From Bradyrhizobium sp. AZCC 1693 (GTDB lineage Bacteria > Pseudomonadota > Alphaproteobacteria > Rhizobiales > Xanthobacteraceae): a stretch of 64,000 nt of DNA. Under the pieces are notes generated by a model. That model did no database searches. It was not told where the DNA came from and worked only from the letters and a program-made list of their open reading frames with translations. The translations under genes were made by a program, and so were the position numbers. Positions within the stretch are counted from its first letter, which is position 1. Each line of letters starts with the position of its first letter. The stretch is from contig NZ_JAZHSD010000001.1 in the NCBI RefSeq assembly GCF_036924745.1, positions 1,798,001-1,862,000 on the forward strand, written 5' to 3'. This document shows positions 25,842-34,009 of this stretch, in pieces.

Positions 25842-26869
25842 GAGGTCCCCCTGGTAAACCTGGTCGCAAGGCGCGCGGCCGTCCCCACGATGCCCGACGG
25901 CAGCGCTAACACCAGGACCACGAGCACCACGCCGAGCAGGAGCTGCCAATATTCCGTGCTCGCGACCGCATAGGTCTTGAGATAGTTGAACACCACAGCG
26001 CCGACGATCGGCCCGGTGAACGTACGGAACCCGCCGAGCACGCTCATGAACACGATCTCGCCCGAGAACGGCCAATAAAGGATGTCGGGCGTGGTCAGCC
26101 CATTGAGCGGAACCCAGAGGATGCCGGCAAGACCGGTGAACGCGCCCGATATCACGAAGGCGATCCAGCGGTAGCGCCGCACTGATATGCCGACGAAGCT
26201 CGCGCGCGTCTCGTTGTCGCGAATTGCCTGCAGCGCTTTGCCGAACGGCGAGTGCACAACGACCCACATGATGACCGTCGCCAACGCGAACAGGCCAAGT
26301 ACATAATAATAGTAGGCGAAAACGAAGCGTTGGAACGAGCCGGGGCCGGCGAAGTTGACGAGACCGCCGAGCAGCGTGAGCTTGGCAGAGGCGACGCGGA
26401 TGCCGTCGGTGCCGCCGGTCACCCAGAAAAACTTGAAGGCAAGGCTCCACAACACCTGCGACAATGCCAGTGTCAGGATGCTGAAGAAGATGCGCGTGTG
26501 CCGTACGCACACGAACCCGAACAGCGCGGAGATGAGCAGCGTGCCCAGGAGCCCGCCGGCGATGCAGAGCTCCATGGATTGCGCGCCGAGGTCGCGTACG
26601 ATGAACGCAACCGTATAGGCGCCGGCGCCGAAATAGGCAGAATGGCCGAACGACAAGAGTCCGGTATAGCCGAGCAGCAGATTGAAGCCGAGCGCCGCGA
26701 TGGCCATGATCAGACCATAGGTGAGCAGCACCGTCTGGTAGGGATCGACCAAACTCGGCAGCATCGCGAGCACAAGGAGTATTGCGAGCGCGACCACAGC
26801 CGGCCGCCAAGCAGACGGGCCAGTGCTCGTGATCGCGGCTTTTTTTGCGACGGTGAGGCTCATCGTCAT
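25838..26869 (-). CDS. Branched-chain amino acid-type ABC permease, LivM family (unit C)
   Basis: 343 residues with a somewhat long N-terminus (about 25 residues before the first membrane segment). LivM signs are GYTGLLSFGHSAYFGAGAYT near residues 68-87, RDNETRASFVGI, and FSGEIVFMSVLGGFRTFTG near 268-286. Start overlaps the livH stop by 4 bases and its end overlaps livG. Channel half for the unit C importer, together with 26866-27756. Confidence 0.88.
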   Translation of the reverse strand: MTMSLTVAKKAAITSTGPSAWRPAVVALAILLVLAMLPSLVDPYQTVLLTYGLIMAIAALGFNLLLGYTGLLSFGHSAYFGAGAYTVAFIVRDLGAQSMELCIAGGLLGTLLISALFGFVCVRHTRIFFSILTLALSQVLWSLAFKFFWVTGGTDGIRVASAKLTLLGGLVNFAGPGSFQRFVFAYYYYVLGLFALATVIMWVVVHSPFGKALQAIRDNETRASFVGISVRRYRWIAFVISGAFTGLAGILWVPLNGLTTPDILYWPFSGEIVFMSVLGGFRTFTGPIVGAVVFNYLKTYAVASTEYWQLLLGVVLVVLVLALPSGIVGTAARLATRFTRGTS

Positions 26870-27756
26870 GCCCTCCCAAACAGTCCGGTCGGGCGAATGA
26901 GCAGGACCGCGGTCGCGATCAGGTAGAGCACGGCAAGCTCGATCTCAGGGAAGAACTGGATGCCGGCGGTGCGGACGAGGCCGACGATCAGTGCACCGGC
27001 CAGTGCGCCTTCGAGGCTCCCGAGCCCGCCGATCACCACGACAACGAACGCCAAGATGAGGGCCTCAATGCCCATGCCGAGCACGGCGGCCTGCGCCGGC
27101 ACCACGACCGCGCCGCCCAACCCTGCCATGAAGCAGCCGATGGCGAAGGCTTGCACGTAGACACGGCTGACATTGATCCCGAGCGCTGCGGCCATGCGCC
27201 GATCCTGCGAAGTGGCGCGCAGGATGACGCCGAACTTGGTACGGTAGATGAACCACCACAGGCCGAGAGCGGCGATCAGCCCAATGGCGATGACGAACAG
27301 GTTGTAGGTCGGATAGAGCAGCCGGCCGATCGGGATGCTGCCCATGTGATCCATGATCGATCCGGCGGTGAGCGGCGTGCCGCCGAACAGGAACTTCATG
27401 GCGTCTTCGAGGATCATGAGCAGGCCGAACGTGACCAGCAGATGGTACTCCTCCGGCCGTCGGTAGAGCGGACGCAGCAGCGTGGGCTCGATTACCGCGC
27501 CCACGACCGCGATCGCGACGGCGCCGACGGGCAGCAGGAGCAGGAGGCCGGCAAGGCCGAGCGTACCGCTCGCCGCATGGCCGACCGCCCCGCCGACGAC
27601 CCAGGCCGAGACGTAGGCACCGAGCGCATAGAGCGTCCCATGGGCGAGATTGACGATGCGCATGACACCATAGATGAGGCTCAGGCCCGCGGCGATCAGA
27701 AACAAAACCGCTGCGTAGAAAAATGAATTGAGCAATTGGATGATGAAGATCGTCAT
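26866..27756 (-). CDS. Branched-chain amino acid-type ABC permease, LivH family (unit C)
   Basis: 296 residues with LivH hallmarks: IAAGLSLIYGVMRIVNLAHG near residues 21-40, LYALGAYVSA, and VVVIGGLGSLEGALAGALIV near 239-258. It begins 77 bases after the end of the large exported-protein gene 27834-30125 and overlaps livM. No stem-loop or terminator was seen in that gap, which supports one transcript for the whole unit. Substrate unknown. Confidence 0.88.
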   Translation of the reverse strand: MTIFIIQLLNSFFYAAVLFLIAAGLSLIYGVMRIVNLAHGTLYALGAYVSAWVVGGAVGHAASGTLGLAGLLLLLPVGAVAIAVVGAVIEPTLLRPLYRRPEEYHLLVTFGLLMILEDAMKFLFGGTPLTAGSIMDHMGSIPIGRLLYPTYNLFVIAIGLIAALGLWWFIYRTKFGVILRATSQDRRMAAALGINVSRVYVQAFAIGCFMAGLGGAVVVPAQAAVLGMGIEALILAFVVVVIGGLGSLEGALAGALIVGLVRTAGIQFFPEIELAVLYLIATAVLLIRPTGLFGRA

Positions 27757-27833
27757 CGTTCTTCCTCACGCGATCTGTGGCGTCTCAGATCTTCTGACGC
27801 GAACTGCGGCGCCTCGGATTTCCCTCCACTGTC

Positions 27834-30125
27834 TCAGTTGCTCCGAAAGTCCATGCGGCCGATGGTCGGATTGATCGTGTTGCCGTCGAGAAAGATAGCC
27901 GTGAAGACTGTGTAATTGCCTGCCGGGAGATTCGGCGGCAGCGACACGGCAAAGCGTTCGTCGCCTTCCCGGCTCGCGCCCCCGGCTGCGACCACCTTGC
28001 CAGTCTCGCCGAGGAGGACATACCGTGCCACCGGCCGGATTGGCAGCATCTCGCGCAGCGTGTCGCGCTTGAGCGGCACGCGAACGATACGGCGATCGCG
28101 CTGCTGCTTGAGCGCGATCTCGGCGTCGGCCGTCACCAGAATGCGATTGCCGATGTGCTCGACCCGCGTCACGAACGCCTTGGCTGGATAGGCATAGAAG
28201 TCGAACGTGCCAAGGCCAACCGGATAGGTGAACTCGCGAATGACGTCGAATGTGTAGACGTCGGGCGAGAAGCTCCTGAGCCGGTAGGGACCATTGGTCA
28301 CGAGCAAGTGGTTGTTGGCTTCGACGAATTGATCGAGCGCCTGCCAGCGTGCGGTCGCGGCTTGCGCGCTCACCAGGCTTTCGAGCGCCGCCGGTCGGTA
28401 GCCGGCCGTGGCGAATTCCTTGATCAACGCGCGCAGCTTGTTGCGCTGTGCAGGATCGCGCGCGAGGTCGAGCCACGGCAAATTGCGCCGCTTGGCCTCG
28501 CTTTGCGAGAAAGCCGCGATTTCGCGCTCGACGGCGGCTTCCATCAGCGCCAGCACGTGCCACGGCATCGAGCTCCACGGCGGCGCCACCAGCGCATCCT
28601 CATGCTCGTCGGTCGGGATGGCGTCGACATAAACCTCCACTATTGGCGAGCGATAGGTGAAGACGAGATCGGCGATCGGGAGCTTCGATTCCTCCACGCG
28701 AATGACGCGGACACCCTTGAGGCGGCCCCGCATCAGGTTGGTCGCGGCGGAAACCTCGGCATCGAAGGTCGCGGCGGTCGGCGAGCTACCCCATCGGTAC
28801 GCAAAGGCGTAAGGGTAGATCAGGTCGGCGGTCTCCATTTCGCTGCCGTCCTGGAATGACGATGCCAGGACGCGGTAGACGACTTTGGTCATCGCGCTCC
28901 CGCCAACGCCGATCGGAACGAGCCGGCCGGTGCCGGGCTCCGGCACGAGGGCATCGGCGGGGACACGGATGGATTGCCGCGTCGATTGCTCCGTAGGCCG
29001 AACCTCCGCGCGATTGGGAGCCCACAGACTGTTGTACGGGACGGCTAAAAACGCATCGTCGCCGACGATCGCCCACACCAGCCGGCCGGGCGCGTCCGTG
29101 AACCCGGCAACCGGGTTCCAGGCTGCGGTTGCGCGGATGTCGATGCCCAGTCGGAGCCAGCCATTCCATGGCAGGTCCTTGAGCTTGAGCGTCCGCAGGA
29201 CGACGGCTGAGTTGAATCCGAACTGCGAGTCGACCGCTATATTCTCGATCCCGTTGGAAAAGTCGTCGCTGTAGAACTCGCGCCGGAGCCGATAGCCAAT
29301 CACCGCGCGGTCGCAACCGCGGGTCAGCTCCGTTATCAGGTCGCGTGCGATGTTGAGGTGATCAGCGGGGTCTCTGTAATCCGCTTCGACTAGCCGCCCA
29401 TAGAGCTCGTCGGCGTGTTTACGATCAACCTCGCCGCTGACGGCGGGATACAGCAGGTGATAAGCTTGGAACCAGCCCTCCTTGATCCAGGGCGGTGCTG
29501 GCCAGGCATTAAAGCCAACATTGGCGGCGCGCAGCACCTCGTTGACCGCAACCTCGTCGAAGCGGACGTCCCAGTCTGTCGGATGAAGCGCAAGTCGGTG
29601 AAGTACCATGTCCTCGCTGCCGGCGTCTTGCGCGCGCACGGTCACCGGGGCATCGACGTCAGCGGTAATCAACGCGGAGGGTTTCGTGTCTGCGCCGCGA
29701 TCCGCATGACCGATGTAGTCCGCATGATACGGCGTGATCGGGTAGCGGTGCGGAACCACGTCCGGATCTGACACCAGAGCATTCGCGGCATTTTCGATCG
29801 CGCGACAGCGCGCTTCACGCACCTGCACGCGCTGCGGATTGACGCTGACGGTGATGAATGAGCGCAGTGAAACGACTGACTTGAGGTGCGACGGCGTTTC
29901 TCCTGAAAACTGCGGGGTGGCGCCGAGATAGGCGTGGAGCGGGTCCTTGGCGTTGCTGAATTCTCGGGCCGCCGCTCCGGGATCGAGCGGCTCGATGCGG
30001 ATTTCCTGCGGGTAGAACGAGGGATAGTACGGCACCTCATGCCCGGCCTGCGCCGCCGGCGCAGTGGCGCACAGCAGCATCGCTGCGAGCGTGCCGCTTT
30101 GCATGAGGGGTCTTCGCACGGACAT
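27834..30125 (-). CDS. Large exported two-domain protein, natural fusion of two domains encoded separately downstream (unit C, unknown function)
   Basis: 763 residues from the ATG at 30125, which has a GAGGG ribosome site; a longer frame to 30206 lacks one. A signal peptide ends near APAAQA before GHEVPYY. Domain 1 (about residues 30-380) is homologous to the whole 23141-24289 product. Domain 2 (about 385-763) is homologous to the C-terminal 390 residues of 20107-22731 and has family 5 binding-protein-like features (VTNGPYRL). No membrane segment follows the signal, so it is probably free in the periplasm. It sits between the binding-protein gene (84 bases upstream) and livH (77 bases downstream), so it is produced with the importer. 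No known family was recognised. Confidence 0.75.
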   Translation of the reverse strand: MSVRRPLMQSGTLAAMLLCATAPAAQAGHEVPYYPSFYPQEIRIEPLDPGAAAREFSNAKDPLHAYLGATPQFSGETPSHLKSVVSLRSFITVSVNPQRVQVREARCRAIENAANALVSDPDVVPHRYPITPYHADYIGHADRGADTKPSALITADVDAPVTVRAQDAGSEDMVLHRLALHPTDWDVRFDEVAVNEVLRAANVGFNAWPAPPWIKEGWFQAYHLLYPAVSGEVDRKHADELYGRLVEADYRDPADHLNIARDLITELTRGCDRAVIGYRLRREFYSDDFSNGIENIAVDSQFGFNSAVVLRTLKLKDLPWNGWLRLGIDIRATAAWNPVAGFTDAPGRLVWAIVGDDAFLAVPYNSLWAPNRAEVRPTEQSTRQSIRVPADALVPEPGTGRLVPIGVGGSAMTKVVYRVLASSFQDGSEMETADLIYPYAFAYRWGSSPTAATFDAEVSAATNLMRGRLKGVRVIRVEESKLPIADLVFTYRSPIVEVYVDAIPTDEHEDALVAPPWSSMPWHVLALMEAAVEREIAAFSQSEAKRRNLPWLDLARDPAQRNKLRALIKEFATAGYRPAALESLVSAQAATARWQALDQFVEANNHLLVTNGPYRLRSFSPDVYTFDVIREFTYPVGLGTFDFYAYPAKAFVTRVEHIGNRILVTADAEIALKQQRDRRIVRVPLKRDTLREMLPIRPVARYVLLGETGKVVAAGGASREGDERFAVSLPPNLPAGNYTVFTAIFLDGNTINPTIGRMDFRSN

Positions 30126-30209
30126 CACGACCCTCGAGGCAACGCCGGCCCTGAAACAAACCGACCACGCCCTCGCGGAACGAAGGCATGGTTGGTGGAT
30201 GGGCAAGCT

Positions 30210-31586
30210 TCAGGCCACCTGTGGCCAAGTCTCCTTGATCCAATTGTAGGTCGACGTCGGATCGTTGTGCGAGGTGCCCGGCTTCGGCCAGTTCGGCGGC
30301 GCCGTGATGTTGCGGATCGGGATTGTGATCATCCTGCCCGGATCGAGTATCTGGAACGGGTACTCGGCCACGTTCTTGCTGAACCCGGTCACCGCGTCCT
30401 TGTAGCCCTGGTGATTGTCGGGCCGGATGTAGAGATAGCCCGCTGCGGTCTCGAAATACATGCCTTCGAGCTGGCTGATGATCGCCTCTTCGTCCGGCCA
30501 GCCGCCGACGAGCCTGTTCGCTTTCTCGACCGCCGTACGGTACATATGAAGCGTGTGGTACGCGCCATCCGACTGGAAGTTCGGATACTCGTTCCAGCGC
30601 TTGAAATACTTCTCCACGAAGGTCTTGTTGGCCGGCCAGCGATTTCCCGGCGGGAAGGTGAAGTAGTAGTTGGAGTGGACGCCAGCGATGACACCTTCCG
30701 GGTGATCCTTGCCGATGGCGTGCGGCGCGACGCCGAAGGCGATCGTGCTGGCGAACTTGGCAATGTTGAACATGCCGTAGCGCAGCGCCTGTTTGTAGAG
30801 CGCCACATAGTCACCGCCCCACACCGACGACATGATCAGGTCCGGATTCGAGGACATCGTTTTTGTGATGTGCGCCGTGAAGTCGGTCGTGCCGAGCTTC
30901 GGCCAGGCTTCCGATACGACCTCGGCGCCGGGCACCAGTTTCTTGTAGGCGATCATGAAGTGGTCGAAGGCGTTGCGGCCGTAAGAGTAGTCGGGATGGA
31001 TGTGGGCGATCTTCTTTGCGGTTGGCCAAGTCTGCGCGGCCGCGACCGCGCAGGTCACGCCGTCGGCCGACTGGATGTTGGTGATGCGGAACGCGAACTT
31101 GGGGTTCGGCACCGCCTTGTCCCACAAGAAGTCGGTGCAGCCGTCAACGAAGATGGTGAGCAGACCGAGTTCCTCGGCGACCGGTCCGAGCGCGGGGGTA
31201 TTGCCGCTCGATATGACGCCGGTGAACATGTCGATCTTCTCGGAGAGCTTCATGCGGCGAAGCTCTTTCACGTTGGCGTCGGTGCCGGCGTTCTCGTCCG
31301 CCGTGATGGTCTCGATCTTACGTTTGCCGAGAATTCCGCCCTGCGCGTTGATCTCCTCGGCGGCCAGCATGTGGCCCTTGAGCGAGGGCTCTCCGAGCAC
31401 TGCCGCGGGGCCGGTAAGGAAGGTCATGTGGCCGAACTTGAGCGGGGTGGCGGGAATATTCCCCTTCGGAGGCCTGTCGACCTGCGCCACGGCCGGAACA
31501 ATCGCCGGCACCGTTGCTGCCGCGGCCCCTACCGTAATACCTAGACTATTCAGGAAATTTCTGCGATTCAGCTGCTGCTGCGTCAT
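30210..31586 (-). CDS. Periplasmic substrate-binding protein of Liv-type ABC transporter (unit C), Tat-type signal
   Basis: 458 residues from the ATG at 31584-31586, with a strong ribosome site (GGAGGA). The N-terminus NRRNFLNSLGITVGAAAAT is a twin-arginine signal (RRNFL), unusual for a LivJ-class protein. The mature part is a type I periplasmic binding protein: LKFGHMTFLTGPAAVLGEP, then YSYGRNAFDHF near residue 222 and SSVWGGDYVALY near 272. The WGGD block is shared with the unit B binding protein. Long for the family (usually about 370-400). First gene of the nine-gene unit ending at 20107. Confidence 0.88.
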   Translation of the reverse strand: MTQQQLNRRNFLNSLGITVGAAAATVPAIVPAVAQVDRPPKGNIPATPLKFGHMTFLTGPAAVLGEPSLKGHMLAAEEINAQGGILGKRKIETITADENAGTDANVKELRRMKLSEKIDMFTGVISSGNTPALGPVAEELGLLTIFVDGCTDFLWDKAVPNPKFAFRITNIQSADGVTCAVAAAQTWPTAKKIAHIHPDYSYGRNAFDHFMIAYKKLVPGAEVVSEAWPKLGTTDFTAHITKTMSSNPDLIMSSVWGGDYVALYKQALRYGMFNIAKFASTIAFGVAPHAIGKDHPEGVIAGVHSNYYFTFPPGNRWPANKTFVEKYFKRWNEYPNFQSDGAYHTLHMYRTAVEKANRLVGGWPDEEAIISQLEGMYFETAAGYLYIRPDNHQGYKDAVTGFSKNVAEYPFQILDPGRMITIPIRNITAPPNWPKPGTSHNDPTSTYNWIKETWPQVA

Positions 31587-31762
31587 GGACCGTCCTCCGT
31601 TTCGAGGGTCGGGTGCGACGCTCCCGCCACGCGCGGAGCACACACCTCCGGCCTTTTCGTGGCTTATTACAACATCTTAGTCTCGCGGCGCCTCCGAGTA
31701 AATCAACTTCCGCCGATTTCGAGCGCAATCGCGAACCGGCGATGTCGGAGCTTAACGCGAGG

Positions 31763-31975
31763 CTACACCTTGAAGCGTGGATCGAGGCAAGCTGTCGCCA
31801 AACAAATTGAAGGCGAATACTGCAATGCTGATGGCAACGCCCGGGACAAAATCATCCACGGCGCCTGACGGTAAAAGTCAGCGGCGTTACCCGACAGCAT
31901 CAGGCCCCAGGCCGCGGTCGGCTCCTGCACGCCGAGCCCCAGGAAAGACAGCGATGCCTCCGCCAGGATCGCTGA
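31763..31975 (-). pseudogene. C-terminal remnant of a dipeptide-type ABC permease (DppC-like), frameshifted
   Basis: The minus strand reads [17 protein letters not shown], then [15 protein letters not shown] and APWMI, ending LDPRFKV and a stop at 31763-31765. This matches the C-terminus of the intact dppC-type gene at 45475-46377 ([21 protein letters not shown]). Between APWMI and LDPRF the expected [19 protein letters not shown] is present only in a shifted frame, so two frameshifts have occurred. The match starts abruptly at about 31975. A decayed fragment of a different dipeptide-type transporter. Confidence 0.65.
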
Positions 31976-32124
31976 ACATCGATCAGGTCTCTCGCACCTT
32001 CCCTGCGCGTCAGGGCAATGTGCCGACGCGGGCTCTGGAACCGATTGATCTCAGCGTCGGCGATAATGACTTCGTCACCATCCTCGGCCCGTCGGGCTGC
32101 GGAAAATCAACGCTGCTCCTTCTC
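31966..32124 (+). pseudogene. N-terminal fragment of a nitrate/taurine-type ABC ATPase
   Basis: About 53 codons read [16 protein letters not shown] and then [20 protein letters not shown] with Walker [10 protein letters not shown]. This is the start of a NrtD/SsuB/TauB-type ATPase. It is cut right after STLLLL, where the sequence changes into an IS630-type transposase in the same frame. Its start meets the DppC-like remnant on the other strand. No signature, Walker B or helical domain is present, so it cannot function as an ATPase. Confidence 0.65.
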
Positions 32125-32478
32125 GACGGTCCGATGGACGGAGTATCCTTCCTCGCCTGGGTCGAGCAGATGTTGGCGCCAACCTTGCGGCCAGGCGACA
32201 TCGTCGTCATGGACAATCTGTCCGCCCACAAGGTCGCGAGCATCAGGCAAGCTATTGAAGCCTGCGGCGCCGAACTCCACTATCTGCCGCCTTACAGCCC
32301 CGATCTCAATCCGATCGAAAATGCCTTCGCCAAGCTCAAGGCGCATGCGCGAAAGTCCGCCGCGCGAACCCTCGACGCACTCGATCGAGCCGCCGCCAGC
32401 GCATTGCGACGCTTTAAATCCGGCGAATGCGCTTCGCTCACGCCGGATACGGCTTGGATTGAGAGGAACCTGCTCTAG
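32125..32478 (+). mobile_element. 3' fragment of an IS630-family transposase gene
   Basis: The frame reads [15 protein letters not shown], then [36 protein letters not shown] and a stop at 32476-32478. These are the second Asp (MDNL) and the third acidic residue (DLNPIE) of the DDE catalytic core of IS630-type transposases. The first catalytic Asp and the N-terminal helix-turn-helix are missing, replaced by the ABC ATPase fragment in frame. It is a dead element end; terminal inverted repeats could not be identified with confidence. Confidence 0.75.
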
Positions 32479-32529
32479 GCTAGCCGATCACTAACTCTCG
32501 CGCACAATTCCACGAACCCAAGGTCCGCT

Positions 32530-33234
32530 TCAATCCGCGCCGAGATATGCCGCCTTGACCTTCGGATCGGACAACAGCGCCGCCGCTGCGCCGGTCGATG
32601 CGATTCGGCCGGTCTCCAGCACGTAGCCGCGGTCGGCGATTTCGAGCGCCGCGGTGACGTTCTGCTCGACCAGCAGCACGGTGATGCCGCTCGCCTTCAG
32701 CGCCACGATGGCGGCGAGGATCTGGTCGACGAGAATGGGCGACAGCCCCAGCGACGGCTCGTCGAGCAACAGCAGTTTGGGTTTTCCCATCAGCGCGCGG
32801 CCGATTGCCAGCATCTGCTGCTGACCGCCGGACAACCCGCCGGCGGCGAGGTGGCGCTTCTCGCGCAGCACCGGGAACATCTCAAACACCCGCTCGCGGT
32901 CCTGCTCGATCTCGCTGTCGCGGCGCATGTAGGCGCCGAGCCGCAGATTATCCTCGACGCTCAAGGGGCCGAACACCTGCCGCCCCTCCGGCGACTGCGT
33001 CATGCCGCGCTCGACGCGGCGGTGCGGTGGCAATTTGTCGATGCGCGCGCCGAGGAAGCGGATTTCGCCTTCGCTAATCGGCTGCACGCCCGACAGCGCG
33101 CGCAACAGCGTGGTCTTGCCGGCGCCGTTGGAGCCAATCAGCGCCACCACCTCGCCTGTGCGCACCTCGAGGCTGACGCCCTTCAGCACCTCGATGCGAC
33201 CGTAGGCGCTGTGTAGGTTCGAAACCTCAAGCAC
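32530..33234 (-). CDS. Liv-type ABC transporter ATP-binding protein, LivF family (unit D)
   Basis: 234 residues, standard length. Walker A is GSNGAGKTT near residues 34-42, the signature LSGGQQQMLAIGRAL, Walker B LLLLDEPSLGLSPI, and the switch region VEQN. It overlaps livG by 8 bases and is the last gene of the unit D operon (37283 to 32530). It ends 50 bases from the IS630 fragment, so the operon was not cut by that insertion. Confidence 0.9.
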   Translation of the reverse strand: MLEVSNLHSAYGRIEVLKGVSLEVRTGEVVALIGSNGAGKTTLLRALSGVQPISEGEIRFLGARIDKLPPHRRVERGMTQSPEGRQVFGPLSVEDNLRLGAYMRRDSEIEQDRERVFEMFPVLREKRHLAAGGLSGGQQQMLAIGRALMGKPKLLLLDEPSLGLSPILVDQILAAIVALKASGITVLLVEQNVTAALEIADRGYVLETGRIASTGAAAALLSDPKVKAAYLGAD

Positions 33235-34009
33235 GTGCCGCCTCCCCCGCCCCGTGTTTGCCGAGATAGGCCTCCAGCACCGCCGGGTTGTCGCGCACTT
33301 CGCGCGGCGTACCTTCTGTCAGCGGCCGGCCGCGCTCCAGCACCAGGATCCGGTCAGAAATCTTCATCACCAGCTTCATGTCGTGCTCGACCAGCACCAC
33401 CGCGATGCCTTTTGCAGCAACCCGGCGCACCAGCTGATCGATCTCTTCAGTTTCCACCGCGTTGCAGCCGGCCGCCGGCTCGTCGAGCAGCAGCACGCGC
33501 GGCTCGGCGGCGAGCGCGCGGGCGATTTCGAGCCGCTTACAGGCGCCGTACGGCAGCGATCCGGCCAATTGATCGGCGCTGCCACGCAGGCCCACACTGT
33601 CGAGCAGTGCCAGCGCCGCCTCGCGTGTTGCGCGGTTCTGCCGCGTCACCGACGGCAGCCGGAACAGGTCGGAAAGCAGATGACACCTTTCGCGCAAATG
33701 CCGTCCGACCATCACGTTCTCGGCGGCGGTCATGCGCTGGAAAATCTGTAGGTTCTGGAAAGTGCGCGACAGGCCAAGGGTGGCTAGCGCCTCCGGCGCA
33801 CGCCCGGTCACGTCTTCTCCCATCAGCTCGACGCGGCCCTGATCCGCCTCGTAGAGACCCGACACCACATTGAACAGCGTGGTCTTGCCTGCGCCGTTCG
33901 GCCCGATGATGGAGAGAATCTGGCCCGCATCGACAGCGAAGCTGACGCCGTCGATGGCTTTGATGCCGCCGAACGAAATTCCGATGTTGCTGGCAGCCAG
34001 GATCGTCAT
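33227..34009 (-). CDS. Liv-type ABC transporter ATP-binding protein, LivG family (unit D)
   Basis: 260 residues from the ATG at 34007-34009, which overlaps the livM stop; a longer frame to 34033 is unlikely. Walker A is GPNGAGKTT, and the signature SLPYGACKRLEIARAL is a common LivG variant. Walker B is VLLLDEPAAGCNAVE and the switch histidine VEHDMKLV. Pairs with the LivF at 32530-33234. Confidence 0.9.
   Translation of the reverse strand: MTILAASNIGISFGGIKAIDGVSFAVDAGQILSIIGPNGAGKTTLFNVVSGLYEADQGRVELMGEDVTGRAPEALATLGLSRTFQNLQIFQRMTAAENVMVGRHLRERCHLLSDLFRLPSVTRQNRATREAALALLDSVGLRGSADQLAGSLPYGACKRLEIARALAAEPRVLLLDEPAAGCNAVETEEIDQLVRRVAAKGIAVVLVEHDMKLVMKISDRILVLERGRPLTEGTPREVRDNPAVLEAYLGKHGAGEAARA

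Noticed and set aside
25068..26879. 603-codon frame ending in LivG
   Set aside because: The N-terminal part is the shadow of livM; the ATG at 25841 starts a normal LivG.
29934..31544. 536-codon plus-strand frame
   Set aside because: Antisense to the unit C binding protein and the start of the two-domain protein; no ribosome site or motifs.
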